The notes under the pieces are model-generated. The model was not told where the DNA came from and did no database searches. It was given only the letters and a program-made list of their open reading frames with translations. A stretch of DNA of 64,000 nucleotides, from positions 682,001 through 746,000 of the forward strand of contig NZ_BMUG01000002.1 of the NCBI RefSeq assembly GCF_014650075.1, in the 5' to 3' direction. Made by a program: the position numbers and the translations under genes. Below are positions 33,723 through 42,705 of this stretch, piece by piece. The DNA is from Streptomyces microflavus (GTDB lineage Bacteria; Actinomycetota; Actinomycetes; Streptomycetales; Streptomycetaceae). Each line of letters starts with the position of its first letter. Position 1 is the first letter of the stretch.

Positions 33723-33810
33723 GCCCTACTTCAGGGCATGGGCCCTGCTCCAGGACACGGGCCCTAGTCCAGGGCATGGGCCCTAGTCCATGACGCAGGC
33801 CCTACTCCGT
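33723..33810 (+). repeat. degenerate tandem repeat reaching the M28 peptidase stop
   Basis: A unit close to CAGGGCATGGGCCCTAGTC recurs about four times and runs into the last codons of the peptidase gene, so the peptidase C terminus may vary with repeat length. Confidence 0.75.
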
Positions 33811-35352
33811 GACCTCGTGGCCGTGGCCGTCGTGCAGACCGCCGCCGCCGCCCGGCGTGCCGGTGCTGGGGGCCGGGGTCACCGGACGGGTCAGCGAGCG
33901 CAGGTCGTGGGCGTACGTGCCGACGGCGTTGGCGATCACGTCGATGTTGACGTCGAAGTGCCGCATGTCGATGTTGTCCAGGTCGTCGCAGGCCGCGTGG
34001 TAGCACGGGTCGTAGGCCACGCCCGCCTGCCCGCCGTAGGTCTTGGCCTGGGCCGCCGTCTTGAAGCCCTCGGCGCCCGTGAACGTACCGCCGGAGGGGA
34101 TGCCGACCTCGATGAACGGGCCGTAGTCCGAGCGGCCGGAGAAGTCCGTGCCCTCGTGCTTCTTGCGCTTGCCGTCGAGGAACTTGTTTATGTCGCGCTC
34201 CAGTTGGGCGGAGCCCTCCGGGCCGGGGCCCGCGCCGACGCCGTCGGAGTCGTCGCCGTCGTAGACGAACTGGACGCCGTTGGGCGAGGCGATCATGTCG
34301 AAGTTCAGGTAGAGCTTGATCTGCTGGCGCTGCTTCTCGGAGAGCCCGGCGACGTACGCCTCCGAGCCGAGCAGGCCGTTCTCCTCGGCCGACCACCAGG
34401 CGAACCGGACCTTGTTGGCGGGCTTGCTCTTCGACTTGGCGAGTTCCAGGGCCACTTCGAGCAGTCCGGCGGAGCCCGAGCCGTTGTCGTTGATGCCGGG
34501 GCCCTCGGTGACGGAGTCGAGGTGGGCGCCGAGCACCACGGTCTTCGCGGCGTTGCCGCCGCGCGTCTCGGCTATGACGTTGCGGGTGGTGCGCTCCTCC
34601 TGGAGCTGGCGGATCTCGAAGGAGACCGTGACCTCGCCGGCGGCCAGGTCGGCGACGAGTTCCGCGCCCTCCTCCTGGGTGACGCCGCCGGTGGGGATCC
34701 TGCCGGCCGTGGCGTCGCCGAGCGTGCCGGACAGGAGGCCCTCGGTGTTGTTGTAGATGACCGCTCCGGCCGCTCCGGCCGTCGCTGCCGCCGCCTGCTT
34801 GTCGGCGAAGGGGCAGCCGCCGCGCTTGATCAGCGCGATCTTGCCGGTGAAGTTGGCGGAGGCGTAGTCGGACGCCTCGCAGCCGGACGTGTCGTCGACG
34901 GGGACGGCGACGAGTCCCGCCGTCAGGCCGCCCACCCTGGTCGACGGAGTGAAGGTCATCGCCTTGATCGTCACATCGCGGGACGTCGGCGACACCACGG
35001 CGAGCTTTTCGGCCAGGGTCTCCGTGTAATCGAAGCGGAAGCTCTCGTAGGAGACCTGGTACCCGGCCCGCTGGAGCTGCCGGTAGACGTACGCCGCCGA
35101 GGCGTCGTGGCCGAGCGATCCCGCCGCGCGGTGACCGCCGGCCGAGTCGGCTATCGCCTGGAACTGCTGGAGATGACGGTAGGCGTCACGCGCGGACGCG
35201 TTCTTCACCAGCTCCCGGGACAGCTTGGCCGCCTCTTTCGAGGGGCCGGACCCGTGCGAGTGCCCGTGGTGCGGGGCGGCGCCCAGGAGGAGCGGCGTGG
35301 CCAGAGCGGTGGCGGCCACAACTGCCATGGCTCTGCGACGTGTTGCGTGCAC
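33802..35352 (-). CDS. secreted M28-family aminopeptidase with PA domain
   Basis: 516 residues from the GTG at 35352 (GGAAGGA 6 bases upstream). A twin-Arg-like start (ATRRRAMAVVAATALATP) suggests export. A PA domain occupies about residues 140-230 (GCEASDYASANFTGKIALIK). The peptidase domain has the zinc ligands in LGAHLDSVTEGPGINDNGSG, the catalytic pair in WWSAEENGLLGSEAY, LNFDMIASPN, and the late His in YDPCYHAACDDLDN. It resembles the Streptomyces leucine/double-zinc aminopeptidases, here with a short His/Gly-rich tail. Likely role is extracellular peptide degradation. Confidence 0.93.
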   Translation of the reverse strand: MHATRRRAMAVVAATALATPLLLGAAPHHGHSHGSGPSKEAAKLSRELVKNASARDAYRHLQQFQAIADSAGGHRAAGSLGHDASAAYVYRQLQRAGYQVSYESFRFDYTETLAEKLAVVSPTSRDVTIKAMTFTPSTRVGGLTAGLVAVPVDDTSGCEASDYASANFTGKIALIKRGGCPFADKQAAAATAGAAGAVIYNNTEGLLSGTLGDATAGRIPTGGVTQEEGAELVADLAAGEVTVSFEIRQLQEERTTRNVIAETRGGNAAKTVVLGAHLDSVTEGPGINDNGSGSAGLLEVALELAKSKSKPANKVRFAWWSAEENGLLGSEAYVAGLSEKQRQQIKLYLNFDMIASPNGVQFVYDGDDSDGVGAGPGPEGSAQLERDINKFLDGKRKKHEGTDFSGRSDYGPFIEVGIPSGGTFTGAEGFKTAAQAKTYGGQAGVAYDPCYHAACDDLDNIDMRHFDVNIDVIANAVGTYAHDLRSLTRPVTPAPSTGTPGGGGGLHDGHGHEVTE

Positions 35353-35502
35353 AAGAGTCCTTCCGGTCAAGACGTTCTGGACGTGTGAACGAATGTGCTG
35401 CGAAAGCTAGCGAGTGGGGTGGCCCCTGGGAACAGCAGTGGCTGCTTTTGATCGTTTCCGCCGACTGTTCTGTCCGGCTGTGCGCTGAGCTGTGCATTCC
35501 GG

Positions 35503-36237
35503 TCACCCCTTGGAGGGGCCCTTGGCCGCTTTCGCCGTCGTGGCCGTCGTGGTCGTCTTGGCTGCCTTCGCTGCTTTCGCCGCCGCCTTTGCCTCCTGCT
35601 TGTACGCGCGCACCTCCGCGAGCGACTCCGGCCCGGTGATGTCGGCGACCGACCGGCGCGACCCGTCCTCGCCGTACGCCCCCGCCGCCGCCCGCCACCC
35701 CGCGGGACGTACGCCGAACTGCTTGCCGAGCAGCGCCAGGAAGATCTGGGCCTTCTGGGCGCCGAAACCCGGCAGGGCGTTCAGCCGTCGCAGCAGCTCC
35801 TCCCCGGTACCGGCGTCCCGCCACACCGCGCTCGCGTCCCCCTCGTACTCGGCCACCAGGTACTGGCACAGCTGCTGGACCCGCTGGGCCATGGAGCCCG
35901 GGTAGCGGTGGAGGGCCGGTTTGGTGGTGAAGAGGGAGGTGAAGGCATCGGGGTCGTAGGCGGCGATCTTCCCCGCGTCCAGATCGTCCGAACCCATCCG
36001 CTCCGCCAGCGTGTACGGGCCCGTGAACGCCCACTCCATCGGGACCTGTTGGTCCAGCAGCATGCCGACGAGGGCGGCCAGAGGGCTGCGGGCGAGGAGT
36101 TCGTCGGCCTCCGGCTGCTGCGCGATCCGCAGAGTGAGGCCGTCCTCGCCGGTGCTGCCGACCTTGCTGGTGTGGCCGACCTTGCTGGTGTTGCCGTCCT
36201 TGCTGGTGCTGTCCCTGCCGTTGTCACTCTTGGTCAT
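35503..36237 (-). CDS. HhH-GPD-type base-excision DNA repair protein
   Basis: 244 residues. The helix-hairpin-helix is LNALPGFGAQKAQIFLALLG (about residues 150-170). The preceding region (LARSPLAALVGMLLDQQVPM) resembles the glycosylase core, although the catalytic Asp position is not obvious to me. It probably removes damaged bases. The N terminus (repeated SKDG/SKVG units) and C terminus (KAAAKAAKAAKTTTTATTAK) are low-complexity and coded by short DNA repeats; the basic Ala/Lys tail may bind DNA. Confidence 0.85.
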   Translation of the reverse strand: MTKSDNGRDSTSKDGNTSKVGHTSKVGSTGEDGLTLRIAQQPEADELLARSPLAALVGMLLDQQVPMEWAFTGPYTLAERMGSDDLDAGKIAAYDPDAFTSLFTTKPALHRYPGSMAQRVQQLCQYLVAEYEGDASAVWRDAGTGEELLRRLNALPGFGAQKAQIFLALLGKQFGVRPAGWRAAAGAYGEDGSRRSVADITGPESLAEVRAYKQEAKAAAKAAKAAKTTTTATTAKAAKGPSKG

Positions 36238-36408
36238 ACTTTCGATGATCCCGAGGCCGGGCGCCGACGGCGACTCCAGCCGCGCCGATGGCCCCTCAGG
36301 CTTCGGCCGAAGGGGGTAGCGCAGCGCGTCCGGGGTATCGCTGTGGGTGTCTCTGCGCCGGTACGGCCTGCTTACGGGCGCAACCGGGCCGCCCGACTGC
36401 CGTGCCCG

Positions 36409-37695
36409 TTACGGGTCCAACCGCTCCGCCCGCGCCCGCAGGTACCGGGCCTCGGGTTCGCTGAGTGTGCCGTCGGCGGCCGCGCGGTAGGCGGTCCGGG
36501 CGGCCTCCCGCTCCCCGGCGCGCTCCAGGAGATGGGCGCGTACGGCGTCGAGCCGGTAGTGACCCGCCGAGGGTTCCGCGCGGGCGCCCGCGCCGGAGTG
36601 CTCAGCCGTCGGCCCGGCCAGCGAGTCGACCGCCGCGAGCCCCGCCCGCGGCCCGTGCACCATGGCCACCGTGACCGCGCGGCCCAGGGCGGCGGCGGGG
36701 TCGGGGGTGCGGCGCACGAGGAGCTCGTACAGGGCGAGGATCTGCGGCCAGTCGGTGTCCTCGGCGCGCCCGGCCTCGTCGTGCAGGGCGGCGATGGCGG
36801 CCTGGAGCTGGTAGTCCCCGGCCGGTCCCTGGGTGAGCGCCTCCTCGGCGAGCGCGGTGCCCTCCGCGATGGCCGTACGGTCCCAGAGGGCGCGGTCCTG
36901 TTCGTCGAGCGGGATCAACTCACCGTCCCGCCCGGTGCGCGCCGGAGTGCGCGCCTCGGTGAGGACCATGAGCGCCAGCAGCCCGGTCACGCGCCCTTCG
37001 TGGGGCAGGAGCCGGCGTACGGAACGGGTCAGCCGGATCGCCTCGCGGGCCAGGTCGGTGCGGTGCAGTTCGGGGCCTGCGGTGGCGGTGTACCCCTCGT
37101 TGAAGATCAGGTAGAGGACCTGGAGGACGGCCGCAAGACGCCGGTCGCGGTCCTCCGGCTCCGGCCGCCGGAACTCCGTACCGCGCACCGCCCGCTTGGC
37201 CCGGCTGATCCGCTGCGCCATCGTCGCCTCCGGCACCAGATGGGCGCGGGCGATCTCCGCCGTGGTGAGCCCGCCGACCGCGCGCAGGGTGAGCGCGATC
37301 TGGGCGGCGGGGGAGAGCACGGGGTGGCAGCAGAGGAAGAGCAGGGTGAGCGTGTCGTCCTCGGAGGGCGCCCGGCCCCCCAGCTCGGAGGGGCCTTCCC
37401 CGGGCGGTGGGGCGACGAACGCGTCCGCCGGGGTGAGGGCCGCCGCGGTCTCCTCCCGCCGCCGGCGCGCGGTGTCGCTGCGCAGTCGGTCGGTGAGGCG
37501 GCGGGACGCGACCCGGATCAGCCAGCCGCGCGGGTTCTCCGGAACTCCGTCCTCCGGCCACTGCCCGGCCGCCGCGATCAGGGCCTCCTGGACGGCGTCC
37601 TCGGCCGGGTCGAAGTGCCCGTAACGGCGGACGAGCGCGCCGAGGACCTGCGGCGCGTGCAGGCGCAGCAGGTCCTCGATGTCGTCGTCGGTCGT
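36409..37695 (-). CDS. ECF42-type sigma factor with TPR-like C-terminal extension; no normal start codon
   Basis: About 428 residues if read from ACG at 37695. The coding frame begins TDDDIEDLLRLHAPQVLGAL (region 2), continues with AEDAVQEALIAAAGQW and GWLIRVASRR, then region 4 (ALTLRAVGGLTTAEIARAHL). About 220 residues of helical TPR-like extension follow (QVLYLIFNEGYTATAG onward). This is the layout of ECF42 factors, which are encoded with DGPF/YCII proteins as seen here. From the in-frame TAG at 37731-37729 down to well inside region 2 there is no ATG, GTG or TTG. ACG stands where related proteins would have ATG, with AAGGCGG upstream. The gene may use ACG, depend on readthrough from the DGPF gene, be damaged, or reflect a sequence error. 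Confidence 0.75.
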   Translation of the reverse strand, partial: TTDDDIEDLLRLHAPQVLGALVRRYGHFDPAEDAVQEALIAAAGQWPEDGVPENPRGWLIRVASRRLTDRLRSDTARRRREETAAALTPADAFVAPPPGEGPSELGGRAPSEDDTLTLLFLCCHPVLSPAAQIALTLRAVGGLTTAEIARAHLVPEATMAQRISRAKRAVRGTEFRRPEPEDRDRRLAAVLQVLYLIFNEGYTATAGPELHRTDLAREAIRLTRSVRRLLPHEGRVTGLLALMVLTEARTPARTGRDGELIPLDEQDRALWDRTAIAEGTALAEEALTQGPAGDYQLQAAIAALHDEAGRAEDTDWPQILALYELLVRRTPDPAAALGRAVTVAMVHGPRAGLAAVDSLAGPTAEHSGAGARAEPSAGHYRLDAVRAHLLERAGEREAARTAYRAAADGTLSEPEARYLRARAERLDP

Positions 37696-37713
37696 ACGGT
37701 CCGCCTTCGGTGG

Positions 37714-37749
37714 TTGCTCCAGGTCGAACTATTGCTCCTGGTCGAACTA
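37714..37749 (-). repeat. 18-bp tandem duplication at the DGPF/sigma junction
   Basis: TTGCTCCAGGTCGAACTA and TTGCTCCTGGTCGAACTA lie head to tail with one difference. On the minus strand each copy carries a TAG in the frame shared by the DGPF and sigma genes, so two in-frame stops separate them. Confidence 0.9.
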
Positions 37750-38154
37750 GTCGATGCCGCCACCGATGGTCCGGATGAGCACCGGGTACTCGGGCGCCCC
37801 GGCCGGCTGCGGACAGCGTGCCACGCGGGCGGCGATCTCGGTCACCCTCTCCAGGCTCTCGCATTCGAGGACCCAGAACCCGGCGAGCAGCTCCTTCGTC
37901 TCGCTGTACGGCCCGTCCGACACCACCGGCCGCCCCTCGGCGTCGACGCTCACGGCCCGCCCCTGCGCGGGCTCCGTGAGCCCGTACCCGGTCACCAGCT
38001 CGCCCGACTCGGCGAGGTCATCGTTGATGCTGCCCATGTAGGCGAACATCTCCTGCATGGCCTTCTCGTCCCAGGCCGGACTGTCGGGAGACCCCTTGCC
38101 GGCCTGCGCCTCGTAGTCCGTCTGGCTGCCCTGGACCATCACCAGATACTTCAT
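37747..38154 (-). CDS. DGPF/YCII-domain protein
   Basis: 135 residues from the ATG at 38154 (GGAGGCGACGG upstream). It begins KYLVMVQGSQTDYEAQ and holds the motif SDGPYSETKELLAGFWVLEC, a DGPF-family variant (DGPY), in the dimeric ferredoxin-like YCII fold. DGPF proteins are the standard partners of ECF42 sigma factors and are probably targets or modulators. It is in the same frame as the downstream sigma gene and 52 bases from its probable start. Confidence 0.88.
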   Translation of the reverse strand: MKYLVMVQGSQTDYEAQAGKGSPDSPAWDEKAMQEMFAYMGSINDDLAESGELVTGYGLTEPAQGRAVSVDAEGRPVVSDGPYSETKELLAGFWVLECESLERVTEIAARVARCPQPAGAPEYPVLIRTIGGGID

Positions 38155-38375
38155 GACCGTCGCCTCCTGGCGGTAGCTCTTCGTTTCCTCGGTTCTCCGC
38201 TTACACAGGGGACGTCGGGGCCGGTCCGAGGTTCTCGACACGACGCGCGGTTCTTTTCGGGATTCACCCGCCGGCGTCGGGATTCACCCGCTGGAGGGGT
38301 CGGAACGGGACGTTCAGTAAAGTTCGGCAGCGTTGCGTCCACCCGCCTCCTCCGCAGCTGAACGAGGTCCCGACC

Positions 38376-39674
38376 GTGTCTGCCACCCCTCCCGCTCCTC
38401 CCGTGCACCCCGTCTCCGTCGTGGGGATCGGCGCGGACGGCTGGTCCGGGCTGTCCGGCGCGGCGCGGGCGGCGCTGCGGGAGGCGGAGGTGCTGATCGG
38501 CGGGGCGCGTCAGCTGGACCTGCTCCCGCCGGAGTGCGCGGGCGTACGGGTGGGCTGGCCGTCGCCGCTGCGCCCCGGCGTACCCCGGCTCCTGGCCGAG
38601 CACCGGGAGCGCCGGATCGCGGTGCTGGCGAGCGGGGACCCGATGTTCTACGGGATCGGGCGCGCGCTCGCGGAGGAGCTGGGCCCGGAGTCGCTGCACG
38701 TGCTCCCGCACCCGTCCTCGGTCTCGTACGCCTGCGCGCGGATCGGCTGGCCCCTGGAGGACACGGAGGTCGTGACGCTGGTGGGCCGCCCGGCGGCACG
38801 GCTGGCCGTCTCCCTCCACGAGGGCCGGAGGCTGCTGGTCCTGAGCGCGGACGCGACGACGCCCGCGACGGTGGCGGCCCTGCTCACGGCCCACGGCTTC
38901 GGCCCGAGCCGCATGCGCGTCCTGGAACAGCTGGGCAGCGAGGCGGAGGCGTACGTGGACGGCGTCGCGGAGAGCTGGGCGCACGCGCCCGGAGACCGCC
39001 TGAACGTCATCGCGATCGACTGCCGGGCGTCGCAGGACGCGCTGCGCCTCGGGGCCGTACCGGGCCTGCCGGACGAGGCGTACGAGCACGACGGCCAGCT
39101 CACCAAGCGCCACATCAGGGCGGCCACGCTCGGGGCGTTGGCGCCCGCGCCCGGAGAGCTGCTGTGGGACGTGGGCGGCGGCTCGGGCTCGATCGCGATC
39201 GAGTGGATGCGGACACACGTTTCCTGCCGGGCGGTGAGCGTGGAGAGGGACCCGGTGCGGGCCGAGCGGATCGTGAGGAACGCGGACCGCCTGGGAGTCC
39301 CGGGCCTGCGGGTCGTCACGGGCCCGGCCCCCTCGTCCCTGTCCGAACTGGACGTGCCGGACGCGGTGTTCATCGGCGGCGGCCTGACGGCACCGGGCCT
39401 GCTGGACGCGTGCTGGGAGGCGCTGAGGCCGGGGGGCCGACTGGTCGCGAACACGGTGACGCTGGAGTCGGAGGCGCTGCTGGGCGAGTGGTACCGGGCG
39501 TACGGCGGCGAGCTGACCCGGCTCGCGGTCGCGCACGCGGTCCCGGTGGGCGGGTTCACGGGCTGGCGCCAGGCGATGCCGGTGACGCAATGGTCGGTAC
39601 GCAAATCCCCATCCCCATCCCCCTCCGCAGTCCCATCCCCAGCCCGAGTCCCAGTCCCAGGAGATCGAACATGA
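38376..39674 (+). CDS. cobL: precorrin-6Y C5,15-methyltransferase (decarboxylating), CbiE-CbiT fusion
   Basis: 432 residues from a GTG at 38376 (GAGG upstream). The N-terminal CbiE-type SAM methyltransferase (to about 205) has VVGIGADGW and VLASGDPMFYGIGRAL. The C-terminal CbiT domain (about 235-400) has the SAM loop LLWDVGGGSGSIAIEWM. Together they methylate C5 and C15 and decarboxylate the C12 acetate of precorrin-6B in cobalamin synthesis. A Ser/Pro low-complexity tail coded by CCATCC repeats follows the domain. The stop overlaps the cobM start (ATGA). Confidence 0.93.
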   Translation: MSATPPAPPVHPVSVVGIGADGWSGLSGAARAALREAEVLIGGARQLDLLPPECAGVRVGWPSPLRPGVPRLLAEHRERRIAVLASGDPMFYGIGRALAEELGPESLHVLPHPSSVSYACARIGWPLEDTEVVTLVGRPAARLAVSLHEGRRLLVLSADATTPATVAALLTAHGFGPSRMRVLEQLGSEAEAYVDGVAESWAHAPGDRLNVIAIDCRASQDALRLGAVPGLPDEAYEHDGQLTKRHIRAATLGALAPAPGELLWDVGGGSGSIAIEWMRTHVSCRAVSVERDPVRAERIVRNADRLGVPGLRVVTGPAPSSLSELDVPDAVFIGGGLTAPGLLDACWEALRPGGRLVANTVTLESEALLGEWYRAYGGELTRLAVAHAVPVGGFTGWRQAMPVTQWSVRKSPSPSPSAVPSPARVPVPGDRT

Positions 39675-40420
39675 CGGTGTACTTCATCGGCGCGGGCCCC
39701 GGCGCGGCCGACCTGATCACGGTGCGCGGCGCGCGCCTGCTCGCCGCCAGCCCGGTCTGCCTGTACGCGGGCAGCCTGGTCCCGGTGGAGCTGCTGGCGG
39801 AGTGCCCGGAGGACGCCCGCCTGATCGACACGGCGAACCTGGACATCGAGCAGATCACCGAGGAGCTCGTACGGGCCGACGCAGACGGCCACGACGTGGC
39901 GCGGCTGCACTCGGGCGACCCGTCGGTGTTCAGCGCGGTGAACGAGCAGATGAAGCGCCTGGACGAGGCGGGAGTCCCGTACGAAGTCGTCCCAGGCGTC
40001 CCCGCGTTCGCGGCGGCGGCCGCGGCCCTGAAGCGCGAACTGACGGTCCCGACGGTCGGCCAGACGGTGATCCTGACCCGCATCGCGCAACGAGCCACGG
40101 CGATGCCGGAAGGCGAGGACCTGGCCACGCTGGGCCGCAGCGGCGCCCTGATCGTGCTGCACCTGGCGGCCCGGTACGTGGACCGGGTGGTGGAGGAGCT
40201 GCTGCCGCACTACGGAGCGGACTGCCCGGCGGCGGTGGTGGCGATGGCGTCACGCCCGGACGAGATCGTGTTGCGGGGGACGCTGGACTCGATCGCGGAC
40301 CAGGTGAAGGCCGCCGGGGTGGTCAGGACGGCGGTCATCATGGTGGGGCGGACGCTGGGGGCGGAGCAGTTCCGGGACAGCCACCTGTATGCGGTGGGGC
40401 GGGAGCGGGGCGGGTGCTGA
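39671..40420 (+). CDS. cobM: precorrin-4 C11-methyltransferase
   Basis: 249 residues. VYFIGAGPGAADLITVRGAR, YAGSLVP and LHSGDPSVFSAVNEQMKRLD are the hallmarks of the CobM/CbiF SAM-dependent methyltransferases, which methylate C11 of precorrin-4. It is translationally coupled to cobL. Its last 42 coding bases recur at 51194-51235, 10.8 kb away. The accessory DNA that splits the cobalamin cluster starts immediately after its stop. Confidence 0.94.
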   Translation: MTVYFIGAGPGAADLITVRGARLLAASPVCLYAGSLVPVELLAECPEDARLIDTANLDIEQITEELVRADADGHDVARLHSGDPSVFSAVNEQMKRLDEAGVPYEVVPGVPAFAAAAAALKRELTVPTVGQTVILTRIAQRATAMPEGEDLATLGRSGALIVLHLAARYVDRVVEELLPHYGADCPAAVVAMASRPDEIVLRGTLDSIADQVKAAGVVRTAVIMVGRTLGAEQFRDSHLYAVGRERGGC

Positions 40421-40477
40421 CGCCCTGAGTGGGGCTCCAGCCCACTCGGAAAGAGACACCGGCCCACGAACGCCTGC

Positions 40478-41155
40478 TCAGATCCCCTCCCCCTCACCCT
40501 GCTCCTGCTCCTGCTCCTGCGGCGGAGCTTCGCGGACCACGCTGGTCATCGGGCCGAGGGTGCGCCACCCCAGGAACTCGTACAGCGCCCGGCCATCAAC
40601 CGTCCCGGCCAGCACAGCAGATGAGGAGCCCGAGGCAACAGCGGCGTTCTCCAGCGTCCGCATGACGAGGCTGCCGAGGCCCCTGCGACGGTGGGCCGAC
40701 GAAGTCTCGATCTGGTCGAAGACGGCGGTGCGCCCAGGGCCGGGCAGAGCGATCTGACCACGGGCAGCGAACGCACCGTCCTCCGTCACCACGAGCACCC
40801 GCGTGACCCCGCCCCGCGCCCAAGTGCGCACCTGGTAGCCGTCGGGGGCCACTGCGGCGTTCGTGCGCAGCGGTGTCGACATCAGGAAACCGTCGTCAGC
40901 GAGGCGCCAGCCGGGCGCTGCCCACGAGGCGACGGTCTGCGGCGGCAAGAAGATCTTGAGCCAGGTGCCCGGGATGGTGACCGTCTCCGTCAGTTTGCGG
41001 ACCAGTGACTCCTCAGCATCCGTCAGCACGTGCCGGGTGACGTGGCCGCTCAGCCCGACGTCGATGGTGAAGCCCCAGGGCTCGGACACCGGCGGCGCGG
41101 CTCCGCGTGAGACGACCCAGCCTTCCACCCATGAACGTACGGCTTCGGCGTCCAT
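40478..41155 (-). CDS. GNAT-family N-acetyltransferase
   Basis: 225 residues from the ATG at 41155 (GGAGGG upstream). The acetyl-CoA motif is IETSSAHRRRGLGSLVMRTL (about residue 160-180), followed by VLAGTVDGRALYEFLGWRTL. The N-terminal part (VEGWVVSRGAAPPVSEPWGF) is typical of a Streptomyces GNAT group. The end is a Gln/Glu run (PQEQEQEQGEGEG) coded by a CTCCTG repeat. Substrate unknown; it is the first gene of the accessory DNA between cobM and cbiD. Confidence 0.87.
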   Translation of the reverse strand: MDAEAVRSWVEGWVVSRGAAPPVSEPWGFTIDVGLSGHVTRHVLTDAEESLVRKLTETVTIPGTWLKIFLPPQTVASWAAPGWRLADDGFLMSTPLRTNAAVAPDGYQVRTWARGGVTRVLVVTEDGAFAARGQIALPGPGRTAVFDQIETSSAHRRRGLGSLVMRTLENAAVASGSSSAVLAGTVDGRALYEFLGWRTLGPMTSVVREAPPQEQEQEQGEGEGI

Positions 41156-41347
41156 TGCGGATCCCTCCGTAATAGGTACAGAACGCAAATGCACATTACG
41201 CGGGAAGTCTTACGGTCATATGGCGATCTCCTCACCCGGCTGTGTCCACTGGGAACCCCGGGTCCCATTCGCCGCCTGTGAGGCAGGTCTGCCGCGTAGG
41301 GGTGAATAGGGCGGGACCTCCGTACCGATCACTATGAGCGGGCCAGG

Positions 41348-42097
41348 ATGTCGGCTGTGACCTCAACTTCCCGGGCCACCGGGCCTGATCACTGGCAGCA
41401 CTACGGAGCTTCCTCGCGCGGACGCCGCTCCCTCAGCCGCCTCCACTGGGACTGGTACCAGCGGATCGGACCTGGGGCCGAACTGCTGGGGGACCTCACC
41501 GGTCGTACGGTCGCGGAGCTGGGCGCCGGAGCCGGCCACCAGGCTGCTTATGTAGCAGCCGAGTTGAAAGCGGCGCGCGTCATCGCGGTCGACAGCTCCA
41601 CCGCGCAGCACAGCCGTGGCCGTGACCTCTACGAAGATGTGCCCGGCCTGGACTTCGTCCACGATGACGCTGCCGCATACCTCCGGGACCACCCATCCAG
41701 TCTGGACGTCGTCTACAGCATCTTCGGCGCACTCGACTTCAGCGACCCACAGACCTTGCTCCCGTCCGCCGCGGTGGCCTTCCGCCCCGGCGGCACCCTG
41801 GTGTTCTCGACACTCGCCCACTACCGAACGGGCGCGCCACCCGAGACGGAGTGCCGCCCCGCCGACATCCCGACCCGCATGCCTGACGGCCGCCTCGGCA
41901 CGATGCAGCGGTGGGTCCTGGGGGCGTCGGTGTGGAAGGAGTTGTTGGACGAGCACGGGTTCGACGTCATGCATGGCGATACGGTCCACGACCCGGGGCG
42001 AGACGGCGAGGCGCCGGTGAGCACGACCCTTCTCCGAGCGAGGAAGAAGCGAGGGTCCGGGGCTCCTCACCTGCTCAGCCACGAGGTTCCTGACTAA
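41348..42097 (+). CDS. class I SAM-dependent methyltransferase
   Basis: 249 residues from the ATG at 41348. The SAM-binding region is TVAELGAGAGHQAAYVAAEL (motif I), VIAVDSS (motif II) and DVVYSIFGALDFSDP (motif III). The N-terminal residues (HWQHYGASSRGRRSLSRLHW) resemble Streptomyces methyltransferases found on mobile or regulatory islands. Substrate unknown. It is divergent from the GNAT gene. Confidence 0.87.
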   Translation: MSAVTSTSRATGPDHWQHYGASSRGRRSLSRLHWDWYQRIGPGAELLGDLTGRTVAELGAGAGHQAAYVAAELKAARVIAVDSSTAQHSRGRDLYEDVPGLDFVHDDAAAYLRDHPSSLDVVYSIFGALDFSDPQTLLPSAAVAFRPGGTLVFSTLAHYRTGAPPETECRPADIPTRMPDGRLGTMQRWVLGASVWKELLDEHGFDVMHGDTVHDPGRDGEAPVSTTLLRARKKRGSGAPHLLSHEVPD

Positions 42098-42705
42098 GGG
42101 GCGAGGCCTGCGGGAGGCAACGGGCTGGCTGCTGATGGAAAGCCGCACGAGCGTGCTCTTGGCGACCAATAGCGGAGATCGTTGTCGGTGACAGCGAAGG
42201 TGCTGGGAGAGCTTGAGCCTTCTGCTAGCCACCGGCGTGCTGTTACAGGTTTCTCTACCTCATTCAAGGCACCCGGCTGCGCTCCGCTCCGCCGGGCGCG
42301 CTTCCCGGCTCTGGCTGCGCCCGCGCTCCTGCCTTCGGCCCGCTCGGCGCTGCCGCCGACGCGCGCCCGCAGTGGATAGGCCCGAGGGGCATGAGACGAG
42401 AACCAAGCCCGCGGCTTCACGACGATGCCTCCGGCGGGGGCGCTCAGACTCCGGGATGGGAGGGGCGCCGTTCGCGAGTGCCGGCCGAAGCGGGGCGAGC
42501 GTCGCGGGGGGCTCCCATCCCGACCACTTCGACCCAGGCAGAGCCGAGCAGTCGCGGCCCAGGGCGTCAAGGTCGTTCGTACAGTGGCGCGCTCCACCTT
42601 GACACCCTGAACCACGACCGCTCCACGACGTGTGGGCCGAAGGCGGACGGGATGGGAGCTAGGGAAAGTGCTGGGATGAAGTGGGGTGATGCGCCGATGC
42701 CTGCA
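42098..42705. other. intergenic region with repeat elements
   Basis: No gene is supported in these 608 bases. The stretch 42295-42330 shares about 35 bp with 51491-51526 (CTCTGGCTGCGCCCGCGCTC core). The 106-bp repeat lies at 42559-42664. The long minus-strand reading frame here (42094-42615) begins with the repeat-encoded peptide seen in many Streptomyces genomes and shows no family. Confidence 0.6.
42559..42664. repeat. 106-bp dispersed repeat, copy B
   Basis: Colinear with 1431-1536. The main hairpin is kept, with one change (GCGTC partner now GACAC): this gives a C-A mismatch on the plus strand but a G-U pair in a minus-strand transcript. The downstream small hairpin has also changed on both sides. 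Confidence 0.8.

Noticed and set aside
42094..42615. 173-residue minus-strand frame beginning with the repeat-encoded peptide
   Set aside because: The start lies in the 106-bp repeat and the rest is low-complexity Arg/Pro with no homology I recognise; probably a spurious ORF common in Streptomyces annotation.
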